From contig CAJNOP010000206.1 of assembly GCA_905250075.1 (NCBI GenBank), forward strand, positions 124,001 through 188,000: 64,000 nt of DNA, in the 5' to 3' direction. How positions within the stretch are numbered: position 1 is the first letter of the stretch; the number at the start of each line of letters is the position of its first letter. A program made the translations under genes and the position numbers. The DNA is from Rotaria sp. Silwood1 (taxonomy: Eukaryota > Rotifera > Eurotatoria > Philodinida > Philodinidae). This document shows positions 11,501 to 24,800 of the stretch, piece after piece. The notes below the pieces were generated by a model. That model was not told the DNA's origin and ran no database searches. It saw only the letters and a list, made by a program, of their open reading frames with translations.

Positions 11501-13381
11501 ACAATCCCAAGAAAAAAAGGAACGTTATGTGGTTAGGAATGTGTCGAGACTAGGAGATTTTTATTGAGAACTGCTTAGCTTGATTTTATCTTGCAGAAAA
11601 TACAACCGGATAGACAGATCATGAAAGTAAAAGACCAAGTCTCAGTCAAATAAATGAAAGAAGGAAAATTTTGGCCGAAACTTGGCCTTTTACTTTCATG
11701 GCCCGTCTATCCGGTTGTATCTTCTTCAAGATGAAAGCAAGCTAAGCAAATCTCATAGTCTCGATACATCCCTATATGTGGTAATTCTCAAAAATCAGGA
11801 AACGTTGTGTGAACGACTTTTAGAAGTAAGAGAGTGTCATACTCGACAATCCACCGTTGACCGCAACCATTTTGTTCTTATCTAACTATAACAGTGACCT
11901 TAACTACAACATTTTTTTGTCGTAATGAAAATTTTCTTCAAGTATGTTCCTATAACATATATTGTTTTGTACCTATTATTCTTTTTGCAGAGATAGATCA
12001 AACTGTCTCGCACTCTACATATCTCTCTTTTCTTGCTCGATGAATAGATTTTGAAAGCACAAAATGCATCCCATAAAGATTTGCGCAACGTATCGGATAC
12101 TGCCTCATGCATCTTTGCCTATTTGTCATCAATAATTGAGATTTCTTTTATGAATAATTTCAATGATTCAATTATATATCAAAATTGATCTTATTCAATT
12201 CTCATTTTAATATGAAATTTAAATTAACATACTTGTTCTTCAAGTGTATAACCACATGTTTCTGAAATATCCATAACATAAAGAATAGCTGCACGAAGAT
12301 GTGCTAATGCAGTAATAGCTTGCATTTCAATTGTATTTCGATCCTCTATGAAAAAACATTCAAATATATAAATTCATTTTTTTTTTATAAAATAAAAATA
12401 TTCTACCTAATGAATGATCAAGAATACCAGGTGTATCAACAACTTGCCAACGTAAATATTTATAATCCGTATGACCAACATAAAGTGATTTTGTTGTAAA
12501 TGCATACGGTTGTACTTCAACATCAGCACGTGTTATTTTATTTAAAAAACTTGATTTACCAACATTTGGATAACCACATATTAAAAGTGTACGTGTATTT
12601 GGATCAATAGATGGTAAACGTGATAAATGTTGACGAACTTGTTCAAGATATTGTAAACTTTGTGATTGACGTTTAATAATTGTTGCCATTCTAATAAAAA
12701 AAGAAAAACGAAACAATGAATTTCTTTATTTCAGAGAAATAAATTCGATGAATTAACCTTCCTAATGCTGCTCGTTTTAAACATTTACATCGATAGAGTG
12801 AATCAGCAAATTTCATCATTCGTCCATAATCTTTTGCCACACTAATTAGAAAAAAAATATGTAAAATATATATTTCGAGAAATTTTTTTATTCTTACTTA
12901 TCAATTAAATTTTTAGCAATATTTAATTGACCAAGAGCTAATTTATAATGATTTTTGTCATATAAAACATTCATTAAATCAGCATAAAATGGATGAACTT
13001 CCTATGAAAAAAAAAAGGAAATTTTGTTTGATAATCCAAATAAAAAAAAAAAAACAATAAATCAATAATTTACTTCAAGTTTAGGAAATTCAGTAAGAAT
13101 AAGTTGAAGTTTATCATGAAAACTTTGTTGAGTAAATTTTATTTTTCGTAAATAAAAATTACGAATTCGAGCGATTTTATATTGTTTATGAACAACAGTT
13201 GGTGTTTTACGTTGAGTTTTCGAAAGGATAATATCAATGAAATCCTAAGTTTAATAATAATAATGAAAAAAACAAAACAAAACAAAACAATTAAGTTTTT
13301 TTTTTTGATAAAGGTCAAAGAGCGTACTTGAGCTGTAGGAATTGTAACTATTTTCTTAAAATTATACTGCGATGATGCCAT
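8568..13381 (-). CDS. GTPBP4: NOG1-type nucleolar GTPase (GTPBP4)
   Basis: Essential GTPase of 60S ribosomal-subunit assembly in the nucleolus. Eleven coding exons join in frame: 13381-13328, 13244-13074, 13001-12898, 12841-12758, 12690-12407, 12345-12233, 11075-10968, 10907-10818, 10744-10115, 8919-8664, 8608-8568, for about 644 residues (human protein about 634). The N-terminus [18 protein letters not shown] and the helical domain to about residue 137 are typical of NOG1. The GTPase domain shows the P-loop GYPNVGKSS at 177-185, DTPG at 223-226 and NKID at 291-294; the C-terminus ends in the basic family tail ([12 protein letters not shown]). A CTCTAG acceptor-like site lies about 35 nt upstream of the ATG. 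Introns 6 and 9 are over 1 kb and each contains a long inverted repeat. I see no damage. Confidence 0.96.
9220..9885. mobile_element. Inverted-repeat element in NOG1 intron 9
   Basis: The left arm (about 9220-9590) contains AAAAAGCTTTTGAGTTCAAA, a stretch around AGCCTAAAAGGATATGAGCC and one around CCCATACCAAGGC. The right arm (about 9605-9885) carries the same words reversed and complemented in reverse order. The left arm has about 100 bp extra near 9261-9360. There is no coding capacity. Word order resembles the element at 53809-54430, so the two are probably related families of non-autonomous foldback elements. Confidence 0.75.
11525..11795. mobile_element. Short inverted-repeat element in NOG1 intron 6
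   Basis: Arms of about 115-120 bp (11525-11640 and 11675-11795) are reverse complements, including ATACAACCGGATAGAC against GTCTATCCGGTTGTAT and CGAGACTAGGAGAT against a matching complement. The loop is about 35 bp. Non-coding. Confidence 0.7.
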
Positions 13382-15897
13382 TTTGCAGTAAATTATATGA
13401 GATGATGATTTTAATCTAGAGACAAAGAAAATTTATATACATATGTGTTCGAATAAACTCGATAACGTGCAAAAAATTATTAGGTAATTCCGATGTTAAA
13501 CTAACTTAACTGACTAAGAAATGAAATGTACTGAATGGTTCATTGTTTCGAAAGGTTTTAAACAGCATAATACATATTAATAAATATTAAATTTTCATTT
13601 GATTAAAATATATAAATAGTCTCGAATAAATTTTCATGAGATTTCGAAAAAAAAATATTCAATATTAATTATAGATGGCGCTAATTTATGAATAAATGAC
13701 TATTTTTAATTTAAATTATGATTATATTTCATATTTCAACTTTTGAAAATAAATAATAAAAAACAAAAAAAAATTAGATTTTCTTTAAATCAATTTTTAT
13801 TATGAATTTTAATATTGTATTTTATTTTCAATTACAGGAAGAAAGTATTAATCTTTGAATCGTTCGTATCAAAAGTTTCTTTTTGATTGAAGAACTTGAA
13901 AAAGCTTTTCATAAATGTAGAATGATCCTATCAATAGAACACACTCTTATGTGATACTGATGATTTTTAACATTAGTACTTGTCTATCACTTAGCAACGA
14001 ATAGAACTGAACGAATGTTTATGGCGAGTAGATTTTCATCTAGTAATCGGTGATCAAGTATTGACATTTATTGTATGTTAAAATCCTATAGGCATTTGTT
14101 CAATTGTAAATTTTACTTTCATTTTACATCTAAAATAAATTCTATTTTACAACATATCCTTTTCAAGTCAAACAATAATATGTATAATATTTTCAGATTT
14201 AATTAACATTGTAAATTTGGTAATCGTATATAAACATATACATATATATTGTAAGTAAAAAAAAACTCGATAACAATATTGTCCTTGATATAAAAAAAAT
14301 CAAACATACATAATTCTATTTAATCTTAAAGAAAAGGAAACCTTATTAAAAAAAAAAATATTTTTTACATGAATCCATATATATATATTATGTTATAATC
14401 TTACATTTTCGCTTTCGTTCATTATTATTATTATTATTATTGTTGTCGTCTTCCGATCAAAATCATTTTCTATTAATATTGACATTGTCCGGAAGAAATA
14501 ATCTATCATAAGATCAAAACTCATTTTTCTTATTTCTGAACATAACAATATAATCATTGCTAGTTTTTTCTTTTGTTTATATGAAAGAAACAAAAAGAAA
14601 ATGGTACCTATCAAATTCCCATTTCTTTTTCTTACGTATATATAAAGAAGAACCATAGATTTTTCAGTAAGCAATCACACATTATCGATCGAAGGAACAT
14701 ATTTGATTTAAATATGTCTTGTTTGTCTTTTATGTTTGATGAAACATTGAATGGATAAAGAAGAAAAAAAAAAGTTGATGAATGAAACTGCAAAAACCTT
14801 GAAATAACAAAAAAAGAAAGTGAAGACAGATCAGCTTTGAATGAATGAATATTCAACGCAATTTTTTTTTCAACGTTGTATAACGTAACTTGTTAATAAG
14901 ATTCATAAACATTTCTTTATTTTGTTAGTGAAGTGGATGTGACCATTTTGAGATTAATTCATTTTTTTAATGCACCCAATTAATAGATTTTAAAATGTTG
15001 AAATAGAAAACATTTTGTTTTTTCTTTTTGTCAAGAAGGAAGCACAATGAGCAATATGTATGAAGGCATGCGACTGAAAATTTAAAGTAATTTAACGAAC
15101 ATGTTAGATAAACATATGTAAGTTCTTTTAACTAATATTAATCGATTGTACTTCGCTAACATTAACAAGAAAAGAAATTTGCCATTTATAGTCTCATTTA
15201 AATACAAAAAAAAAAAGAGAAAAAATGAATTATCATTTAATTCAACTTTAAAAAAAAATTAATTAAATGAGTTTTTTATTATATCTACTAGAAAAATATT
15301 CTCAGGTAATTGAAAATAATTATTAAATATTTCTCATTGTTTCTACTAAATATCGATCTTCTTTTCATATGAATAATTTTACTAACCACAAAACCACAAT
15401 AGTTCTTATCGTAGCAAAGTATCTTTTTTTCTTTTCCTTTTCTTTTTCCTGTAAAAATAAAAATTCTGTCATACATTTCTCAACAACTTTAGATTTACTT
15501 GAATCAATCAAACATTTGTTCAGATTCCTCTTATAACATGGAAGAATGCGTAAAAAGTTTTGAGAGAATGAAGAAGAAACATAGCATTTCATGATCCAAT
15601 ACACGATTATAAACAAACAAAAAAAAAGTGAAAAAAAAAAAGAACTTTCTTTTTTTTTGGTTATGTCTCTTTTCTGTTCTTCTCTTCTTCAGTAACATTA
15701 TAATCATTGTCATCAGTTGAGAATTTTTTGTTACGATTACATTGTCATATTAACAAGCACAAGAATAGTATCAATTTACGTAGATATACACGAGTTAATT
15801 TATTTGTTGTGTAAAAAGATCACTCGAGTTAGAACAACACGTCGTGTTTCTTTTTTGTTTTTTTTTTTCTTATTGATACTTATTTATTATCCGCAAT
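13382..15897. promoter_or_regulatory. Divergent intergenic region between NOG1 and rootletin
   Basis: About 2.5 kb separate the two oppositely oriented genes, so both promoters should be here. It is very AT-rich, with an ATT microsatellite at 14421-14441 and several A/T runs. The open frames in it are short and low-complexity and none is convincing. On the minus strand TCTCTAG ending at 13416 lies shortly before the NOG1 ATG. Confidence 0.45.
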
Positions 15898-18800
15898 ATG
15901 GTTGATAACAATAGTCTTGATATTTCGATTGTACGTATTGTGCATTTTAATTTGTAGTTGTTTCTTATCAAACTTTCTTTTGATTAAAAATGACAACTTT
16001 TTTCTTTTATTCTTGTTTTATCTATAGCCATTCGAAGAAATATTTTCGGATTATGAAGAAAATGTTGATAATCGAAATGCTTTAGTTCGTGAAACAACAC
16101 GTGATATATTTTCAAATCGTGTTCATACACCTCCACCATTAATACGGTCACGATCTCCATTTACAGTTTTAAATCAAACATCAAATCGAAATATAATGAG
16201 TACACCAAATCCGACTCAACTTGCTGAAGAAAATCGATATTTAAATGATGAATTAAATCGAGTTGAAACTGTATTAAATTTAACACGTGCTGAAAAAGAT
16301 GAATTAAGTATACGTTATAATGCATTATCAGATCGAGTAAGTCTTTTTTTTTAATAATTATCCTTAGACTATTTGTTGAAGACCTTGTACAAAAAAAAGA
16401 AGTAAAATTTTGACTATACATTTTAATTTCAATGGTTTACAAACATAAAAGACTCATTTTGTTTTTTGCTTTTATATTTGACATTGATTATATGCAAATC
16501 TACATATGTTTCCATATGGATTCTTTTGAATCTTATTGTTTTTAATAGCTTGAACAATCATTACGTGCACAAGGTGTTGATATATCATCAGATATTAGTA
16601 GTTTTGAACCTGAACGATGTATACTTGTTCAACAAAATATTGATTTAAGACGAAAACTTGAAGAAGAACATCAAAATTATAAACGAAAATTATCTAATTA
16701 TCAAGAAGGACAACTAAAACAAGCACAACTCGTACAAAAGCTACAACAAAAAGTATTTAAATGAATAGTTTTATTCTTTTGTTGATAGAAATGAAAAAAC
16801 CAAAGAAATTTTTTTCTTGTTGCAAGGTTTTACAATATAGAAAACGATGTTCAGAATTGGAATTATTAATTGAACGCCAAAAACTTGATATCGATCATAT
16901 TCGACTTCCTGTAAGTCTATATATATATTCATAGAACAACTTTTAGATAAGAAAAAAAAATTTTATATAGACAAATACTAATGTACAATCTTCATCAACA
17001 TCTACATTGATTTACGAATCTCGTATTAATCAAAATACTGATGAGCAAGATGCTACAGCTATTACACTTGAAGAAGAAAAAAAGAAGTAAGTGAAACATT
17101 GTATAAACCAGAAAAGAGACCAATCGTTATTGGCGTGTATTTATTAATTTTTTTTTGCTCCTAATATCTGATAGAGAATGTATAATAAAACTTTTGAAAA
17201 TTGCCTATGTCAATTATCTCTATCCATAAATGGAATAGTATGATAACTTGTCAATTCAGTGTCGGTATGGATTTCAGATTGGTTTCATTTATGTTATAAG
17301 TATTAATAATTTAATACAAAATATGATGGAAATATGAATTATTTTCATAAAACTTAAATCAGTCAAATGAAATTCGACATTTCATATTTGATACTAAGAA
17401 TGAGATTTAATTAATAATCTAGTTTAGATGAAAATATTGTTTATAATAAACAGAAATCTCTTTGATTGTCAATAAGTTGAATATTTCATGAATAACTTTT
17501 TATCAATGAATCAGTTTGATTAATAGTAATGTTCGGAGTAAGAAAAGGTTAAGGTGATGACCCCTCTTCAATTTTGAAAAATTTTTATGTTTCTTCAATG
17601 TTGTTTTTTTCGCTCACCTATCCATCACTAAAAAAAAAACACGCAGCAAAAATCTTCCAAATCATCAATTTTTGTCTCTATTCTGATGACCTCGTAACAT
17701 TCATATTTATTAAATATTAGATATAACCTGATGTCTTTTTTTTTTTGTATCTATTCAAGATCATCTAATCTAGCTGAAATAAATACAATATTAAGAGAAC
17801 AACTTGATCAAGCTCATTTAGCTAATCAACAATTATCAGGAGATTTACATCGTCTTACTAATGAACTTCAACAAGTACGTGAAGAATTAACAAAAAAAAC
17901 ACGAGATTGGAAACAAGAAGAACGAGTTAGTTTTTTTTTTGAATTGTTTATTCTTTTAAATATGATATAAATTATCATAGATATTCAATCATTATTATAA
18001 TAATGAACATAATCTTATATATGATTTATGGCGTGATATTGTTTCATTTCGTAAACAATTTACTGAACTTAAAGGCATTACTGAACGTGATTTAACACGT
18101 GTTAGAAATGATCTTGCACAAACAGGTCGATCATTAACAAGTGCTTGTTTTGGATTTTTAACTACAACTAAAACAGCGGAAATTCAAGGACAAGTAAATT
18201 ATTAACTAGTAATAGATTTCTTTCTTATATATATATCATTTTGCAAGGCTACTACTGAACGTGAACGTATTGATCGGATTAATTTAGAAAGTCAAATTCG
18301 TGAAAATACTCGAGAAATAGCTGATTTTCAACAACGGTAAGTATATATATATATATATATTCTATGGTTTTAAAAATCATTTATTTCTTTGAAATTTAGA
18401 TTTCACGAATTATCACAACTCAATGAAAAATTACGTATGAAATTAACTGAAAAAGAAAATACTATCACAAGCCTTACGCGTGCCAATCAAACAACAGTAA
18501 GTTTACTGTCATTGAGAAAAAAAGAATCTATTTTACTTCATCGTTATATTCTCGAGAAGCTTTTGAAATTTTTATAATTTTCAAAGGAAACCTCAAAAGA
18601 TTCATTATTCTTCTAAAAATTTACTAATACATTTTTTTGTTATAATGTGTAATTAAAATAACTTTTATTCAATTATTTGACCTTGTATATGATTTCATTT
18701 AGAGAAGAATTCTAATATGAAAAAAAAGAATCTATTTAATCAATATTAAGTTTGATCAGACATGTGAAAAACAAGCTTCTGTATTTAATTTTACAATAAA

Positions 18801-21800
18801 GTGATAGGTGTTTCTTTTTTTTTTGAAATTAATATCGAGGAAAGTCTACGGTACCTACAATTAACTATGATTGTTATGTACAAAAGAAAAAAAAAGGAGA
18901 TGCATCACATTTCAATAGGTATTTATAATGATTAAGCTAATGTCGTTTTGTCGTATAGTAGTTTCGAGTTGTAATTTTCGTTCGTATTTATCACACATCA
19001 AAAACAACATTGATTGTTAGAAAGTGCAATTGACTGTATCGTCAGTCAAATATTTCGTTTTCTTTCTTGCGTTCCCTGTTTGTTGACATTGTAGTATTCG
19101 CATCAAACTATATACATCAATAAATTTCAACGAGAAAGGCAAAGAATCGAGAGAAAAAGTGAAATTGACAAAGAAGAAAATGTATTTTGATAAAAGAAGC
19201 CCATTAATAAATTACACAGTTGAGGCCACAATTGTTTACTCTACAGTGGTGGTGGTGTTGCCGACAGTAGCTGGAGAGAAAGATCAAACAACAACTACCA
19301 GTATTGCTGTTAGTTGTTGCCGAGCACTTGTTGTTTGTGGTACACTATTATCGAGATGCTGCATCATAATGCGGTTGGAAGGGTAAGTCCGCAAACATAA
19401 TTTACAATTCAACCACTGAAAGTTTTTCTTTGCCTTGAGTCTATCATTCGGTATTCGATTTTCAAGAACTCAGTAACCTACATGATTCGAGGTCATTTGT
19501 TAATAATATATTCTAACATTTTTTTTTGATAAAACAAATAGACAATCAAATTAGAAAACGAGAACAATACTAATGAGTAGAAGTAAAAATATTGATCATT
19601 AGTATTCACATACTGAAAACTGCTGATAATATTGGCAGACGGTTGTAATTGAAGAAAAATACTTGCGCCGCCGCCTGTCTTATATAAGACCTTGAACATT
19701 AGTTAAGATTGAATATGAGACGAAGACAATAGTTTAACAACTGTGCATCTACTTTAAAAGCAAATAGGCTCGTCAAAAGTTGTTTACAAAATTTGCTCAA
19801 ATTTCTGTTTTGACAAATTTTGCTTATTTTATTTGAGTGAAGCCCCGACAGGTAGTTAGGAGCAAAGAAAAAAGTCAGAAATGAAATAAGATGCTGTTGC
19901 TGTTTGGTATTCTTTCTTTTTTTTTTTTTATTGAAAATACTTTATTGAGAGAAAAAGAGAAAAAAATTCTCTTCATCGTCGTCTTGCGGTGTGCATAAGT
20001 ACCACCACCTTCAGCATCAACGCTTCTCTTTTCTTCTTCTTCTTCTTCTTCTCGCATTTCGTTTTCATTCATTCATCAGCATTGTTGATTTGGTTTGTGG
20101 TTTCTGTCTGACCATTATCGTAATGTATCGACGAACACAGGTATAAAGCAATATATATAATTGTTATAATTAATAGTTTTTTCATTTCTTCTTCTGTATA
20201 TAATCAACAACGGAAATTTTTCATCAAGTGTTTAAAAGAAAATTACTAGAGCAATACTTGTTCTATAATTTATTGTTTTTCTAACCACTCATAGACACAT
20301 TTCTTCTTTGATTTTCTTTTTTCTCTTTTCAAAATGATCCTATATTTGTATTGGATCCGTTTATTGTTGTTTATAAATTTATAATAAGCAACAACAAAAA
20401 AATGTGCTTCAAACTATTTCAATCTTATGATTATAGGAAATATCTTCTTCGGCTATGGAAACACGTACACGAGATATCAGTGCTGATACAGAACGGGTTC
20501 ATCAACGATTGCGAGATATGGCTCAGGCTATACTTAATGATGAAGATTATTCATATAATATTGATGATGGAGGGCGAACATCACCTCGTCGTCTATCACC
20601 ATTACGAGGTGCCGATCGATTTGAATCACCTGAGCGTGCTTTTGGTCGGTATGTTATTTTTAAATTTAAATATTATATTTAAATAGCTCAACAAGTTTGA
20701 CAAAGCAAATATAAATTTGAGATAAAAACATAACTTTATTAGTCAAATTTGTTAGTAAGAGCATTTATTTTTCTTGTCATCAACAAAATAATATACATTG
20801 AACATGACATCAATGGTTTCGTTTAGTTTATTTAAATAGACTAGAGAAAAAAAAGAAGTGTCATGTTATATAAAATGGCTTTTCGTCAAGGCTTTCCATT
20901 TTCAAAAAAAAATATAATAACAACTTGAATTAACCTTGAAATAGTGATCGATTTTATGAAAGAATAAATAAAAAGTTACTTTTCAAAGAATTTTTATGAT
21001 CCTCAAACGTCAGCAACTTTGTCTTTATTCTTAGTTTTTGCTTCATTCAAGTGTATTCTATCATCAAAATTTAATATTTATTTTTCAATATCGAGAAAAA
21101 AAAAAGAAAAATATTGAAATATTTATTTTGTAAAAATCATTTATATTAGTTTCAAATCAGACAAGACTAATTTTGTTTCATTTGCAATTCAAAATAAGAG
21201 CTTTTTTCTGTTCTTTTTTTCTTTTTATGAATTATTATAAGGTAAGTACATAAGTAAATTTTCTTTTCTAATGTGCATATACAACTAATGAAAAAGAAAC
21301 ATTTCAATTGAATTACGTTCTTTGAGAACATTTAATGATAATGTTTTTCAGTGAAAAAAATAATTTCGCTTTTAAATAAACGAAATTGAGTTATAGAGAA
21401 ATCATGCAGCAATGTATTTTAAGACAGATGCTGAAGACAATCATACTCCTTTCTTCTGACTGTGTGCATTCAAAAAGAATGAAAAATAAGTCAAAGTGAC
21501 TTCTAATAGACTACAAAAACATTTCTTTAACGAAATTTGAAATTGATCATTGGGATACCTTAAGATAAGAAATATTTACACCTTGAGGACTTTAAATAAG
21601 GACAAACAACACAATCATATATAAAATTCTTTTGCATACCATGTCTGAGGTAATGAGTGAGCCATATAATGAATAGTTGCTTTTTGTACTTCACTTTTTC
21701 ATCACTAAGTAGGTTTTATTAAACAAAACAAACTATATTATAAAACGCAGCAAGCAAAGCCCTACAATTTTCAAAAAAAAAAGAAATGTTATTTTACGTT

Positions 21801-24800
21801 TCTCCCTTTTGTTTGAAAAATAGACAATATTCGATGCTGCGACCGAAATCATTCTCGACACATAATAAATTTCTTTTTTTATTTCATCGTTTAAAGAATC
21901 ATAGTTGTAAACTTTAATTTTGACAATAGGGTCTCACACATATATTGTATATTTTCCATCGTCCGTCTATTACTTGTCAATTTGTGCTGTAAATATATGC
22001 TAATAAAATTTGTTTTACTTTGGGTTCTTCTTTCAATATCGGACTCTACTAAAATTCATTATTATCAATAGTCTTGACTCACTTAATTCTTTCTTCTGAT
22101 TGAGATCCAATAGCTCAAGATTCTTTGTTCAACACTTGTCAAGTATTTTTACATTACGAAACTTAACGTTTTAAATTTTTCATTCTCAACTCAGATTCTT
22201 ATGAACATATAAAACGATATGAAAAAAAAACATTATTTTTAGTCTTCGTTCACCTCGATCTATTTCACCACAACGTCAAGTTCAAACATCAATAATACGT
22301 TCACGAAATGTTTCACCATCATTTGCTGATAGTACATTTAGTGCTGTTCATGCTGCACTAAATAAACGTCAAGTTCAAGTAAATTAATTTTTTCGTTTTC
22401 TTTTTTGTCTCTTATTCAAAAATTTTTTAAGATTCATGATTTACAAACGAAATTATCTAGTTTACGTGATTCAAATCAACAATTAAAAGATCAATTAAAT
22501 CAAAGTGAGGCTGAACGACGTCATTTGGAACAACAAACAACAAGTTATAAATTACAAATTGATGAATTACGAAGACAATTTGATAGTACAGCACATGAAC
22601 GTGATCGTTCAAAATCAGCACTTGAAACATCAAATCATGAACGTACAAATATGGAAAAAATTCGTATTGTAAGTTTTCGATTTTGTAACACCCGATCTAC
22701 CAGAACAATATCAGTATAAGAGTATAAATGTAGACCTTCCAACAAACAGTGTGTATTTTTCGGTCAAAAAAAAACGTCTGAGGGGAAGCCTTGCGCATAT
22801 TGTTTGATTAGAAAATATCTTGTGCTATACGTCGCCCGATGTAGTATCACGTGTTGATTCTGAATATGTAATCGTTGTGTAATGAAAACCTTTCTACATT
22901 CGGAAGTATGAGAACTATCTGGAAAACTATGCTTTCTTGAAAAGTCCGTATGTAAGTATAGAAACGTTTGTATTAATTGTCTTGATAGAGCTTAGATAGA
23001 CGAATACTTTGAACAAGTATGAATTATGGTTAAGGATGACGTGCTCATTATGTTAAAGTCAGTCATTCGAAAAATCACTGCAGGAATTTTTTCGCTTTAT
23101 TTTAAACATTCATTAATACAAATTTTATTTCTTTTTTAAACTTGATTTTTTAATGACAAGAATGTTTTCAAGCTAACGTAGGAACGTTTCTAAATGTCAA
23201 ATCCCATTTGAATGAAGGATATTTTAATGGGTAGGCTCTAATGAAGTATGAGTATTCTTAAAAATTGTTCAGACTATTAGCTTGTGTTTTTGAGATACAG
23301 ACTTAAGCTTGGTTACTTCAGTTCAGAAATAAGAACATCAGAATCTGCCGATGTATATGAGCGGAGTAAAAAGAAAAACGTACGCTTACCATAGATGTAT
23401 CTTAGGATATAAAGAACCAAATGATCTAAAACTTTCACAATTAATTGTTCTGATAAAGACTTTTCTCTGTGCAAAGTTTCAGGTAGACATTGAAAAATAA
23501 GTTTTTCTGGTATTTCAAAGGACATACATTCTTTTTTAATTTTTGATTGATGAGCTTGCGACTCTACTTTGAAATCCGAAACAAAACCTTTTATGCCAAT
23601 AGATACAGCATGTCTAATAGTATATTTATTATCATTTGAATTGATACATATGTTCGTATAGATGCGCAATGTACTTCTTCCATTGATGGCCTATTAATAA
23701 TGTCTCGTGATAATATATGAACTGAACCCCTTAACACATAAGAAAATCCATTGATAGTCTGCTAACAATTTTTAATTTCAATTCATTTTTTTACAATAAA
23801 CCGTTAGTAAAGCAGTGTTTTTCACTTACCTTACACACATTGAATGAGACAGCAACATATAATATCTTGAAAAAAAAAAGAAGAGAATCGTGAGTAAGAA
23901 AAGTATTCTTAAAACGATACAGTCAACATATTCTAACATCTTGGTACAATATCTTATAGTACTCTTTTTTCTAAAGAATAAGATCTGTTACTGACAACAT
24001 TTACTTTTTTCAATAACTAAATAAATAAAAAAATCAAAATTAACTCTTTTTTTGTCAAAATTATTTCAGTCAGTTGCTCTTGTTGCAGTTTGAATAGTCT
24101 AAATAGATTTCATTTACATTAGAATGTGTATTACTTCCAATCTAATTTCAATGAGTATAATTGTCTACCAAACATCAATTTAAAAAAGAACAACAGTTCA
24201 GTAGATCTTCTGACGTTTTTAGAAGAGAGAGCAAAGATGAAGAGGAATTTGACGAATATATTCTTATTATAAAAAGATCTCTTCATCTGTAGCTCGGGCA
24301 AACATACACTGCATCACTTAGATCTTATGTTCTAGGAACGTTTTTTGTTATTCAGAAACAGTCAATGAGTTGCACAAATTGATTTTAAAGAAAAAAAACC
24401 GATTCTTAGAGTGAGATCTTCTCATGTATCAAATGCTTTATGTTTTTATTGCATCTCTAGAAGATTAAATAAAAGAATGGTAAAGAAATGTGTCCTAAAA
24501 TAGATAGAAAAACCAAAGTCTTCCTATGATTATTAATAGGAACTGCATCGTATTTCATATTTTTATTACACTAACAATTTTCTCTTTAAAAACTATCTTG
24601 TTTTTTTTTAATAGACACTTAATGCTCAAATTGATTCTTTACGTGCTGATTGTGATCGTTTACAACAAGCAAATACAGAATTACAACGTCAACGTGATTT
24701 ACTTGGAGAAGAAAAAGAAGATTTACACAAAGATAAAATTCGACAAGTTAAAGAAAATGAACGTTGTATTAAAGTTATTGAAAATCTTGAAAGTAAAATA

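Noticed and set aside
19159-19386. 75-residue frame rich in Val/Thr/Cys in a rootletin intron
   Set aside because: No motif, low complexity, and no splice sites linking it to anything.
22457-22648. Antisense open frame opposite rootletin exon 12
   Set aside because: It is a shadow of the biased rootletin codons (CAA, GAA, TTA), as are similar frames at 31769-32011, 32596-32793 and 33229-33435.
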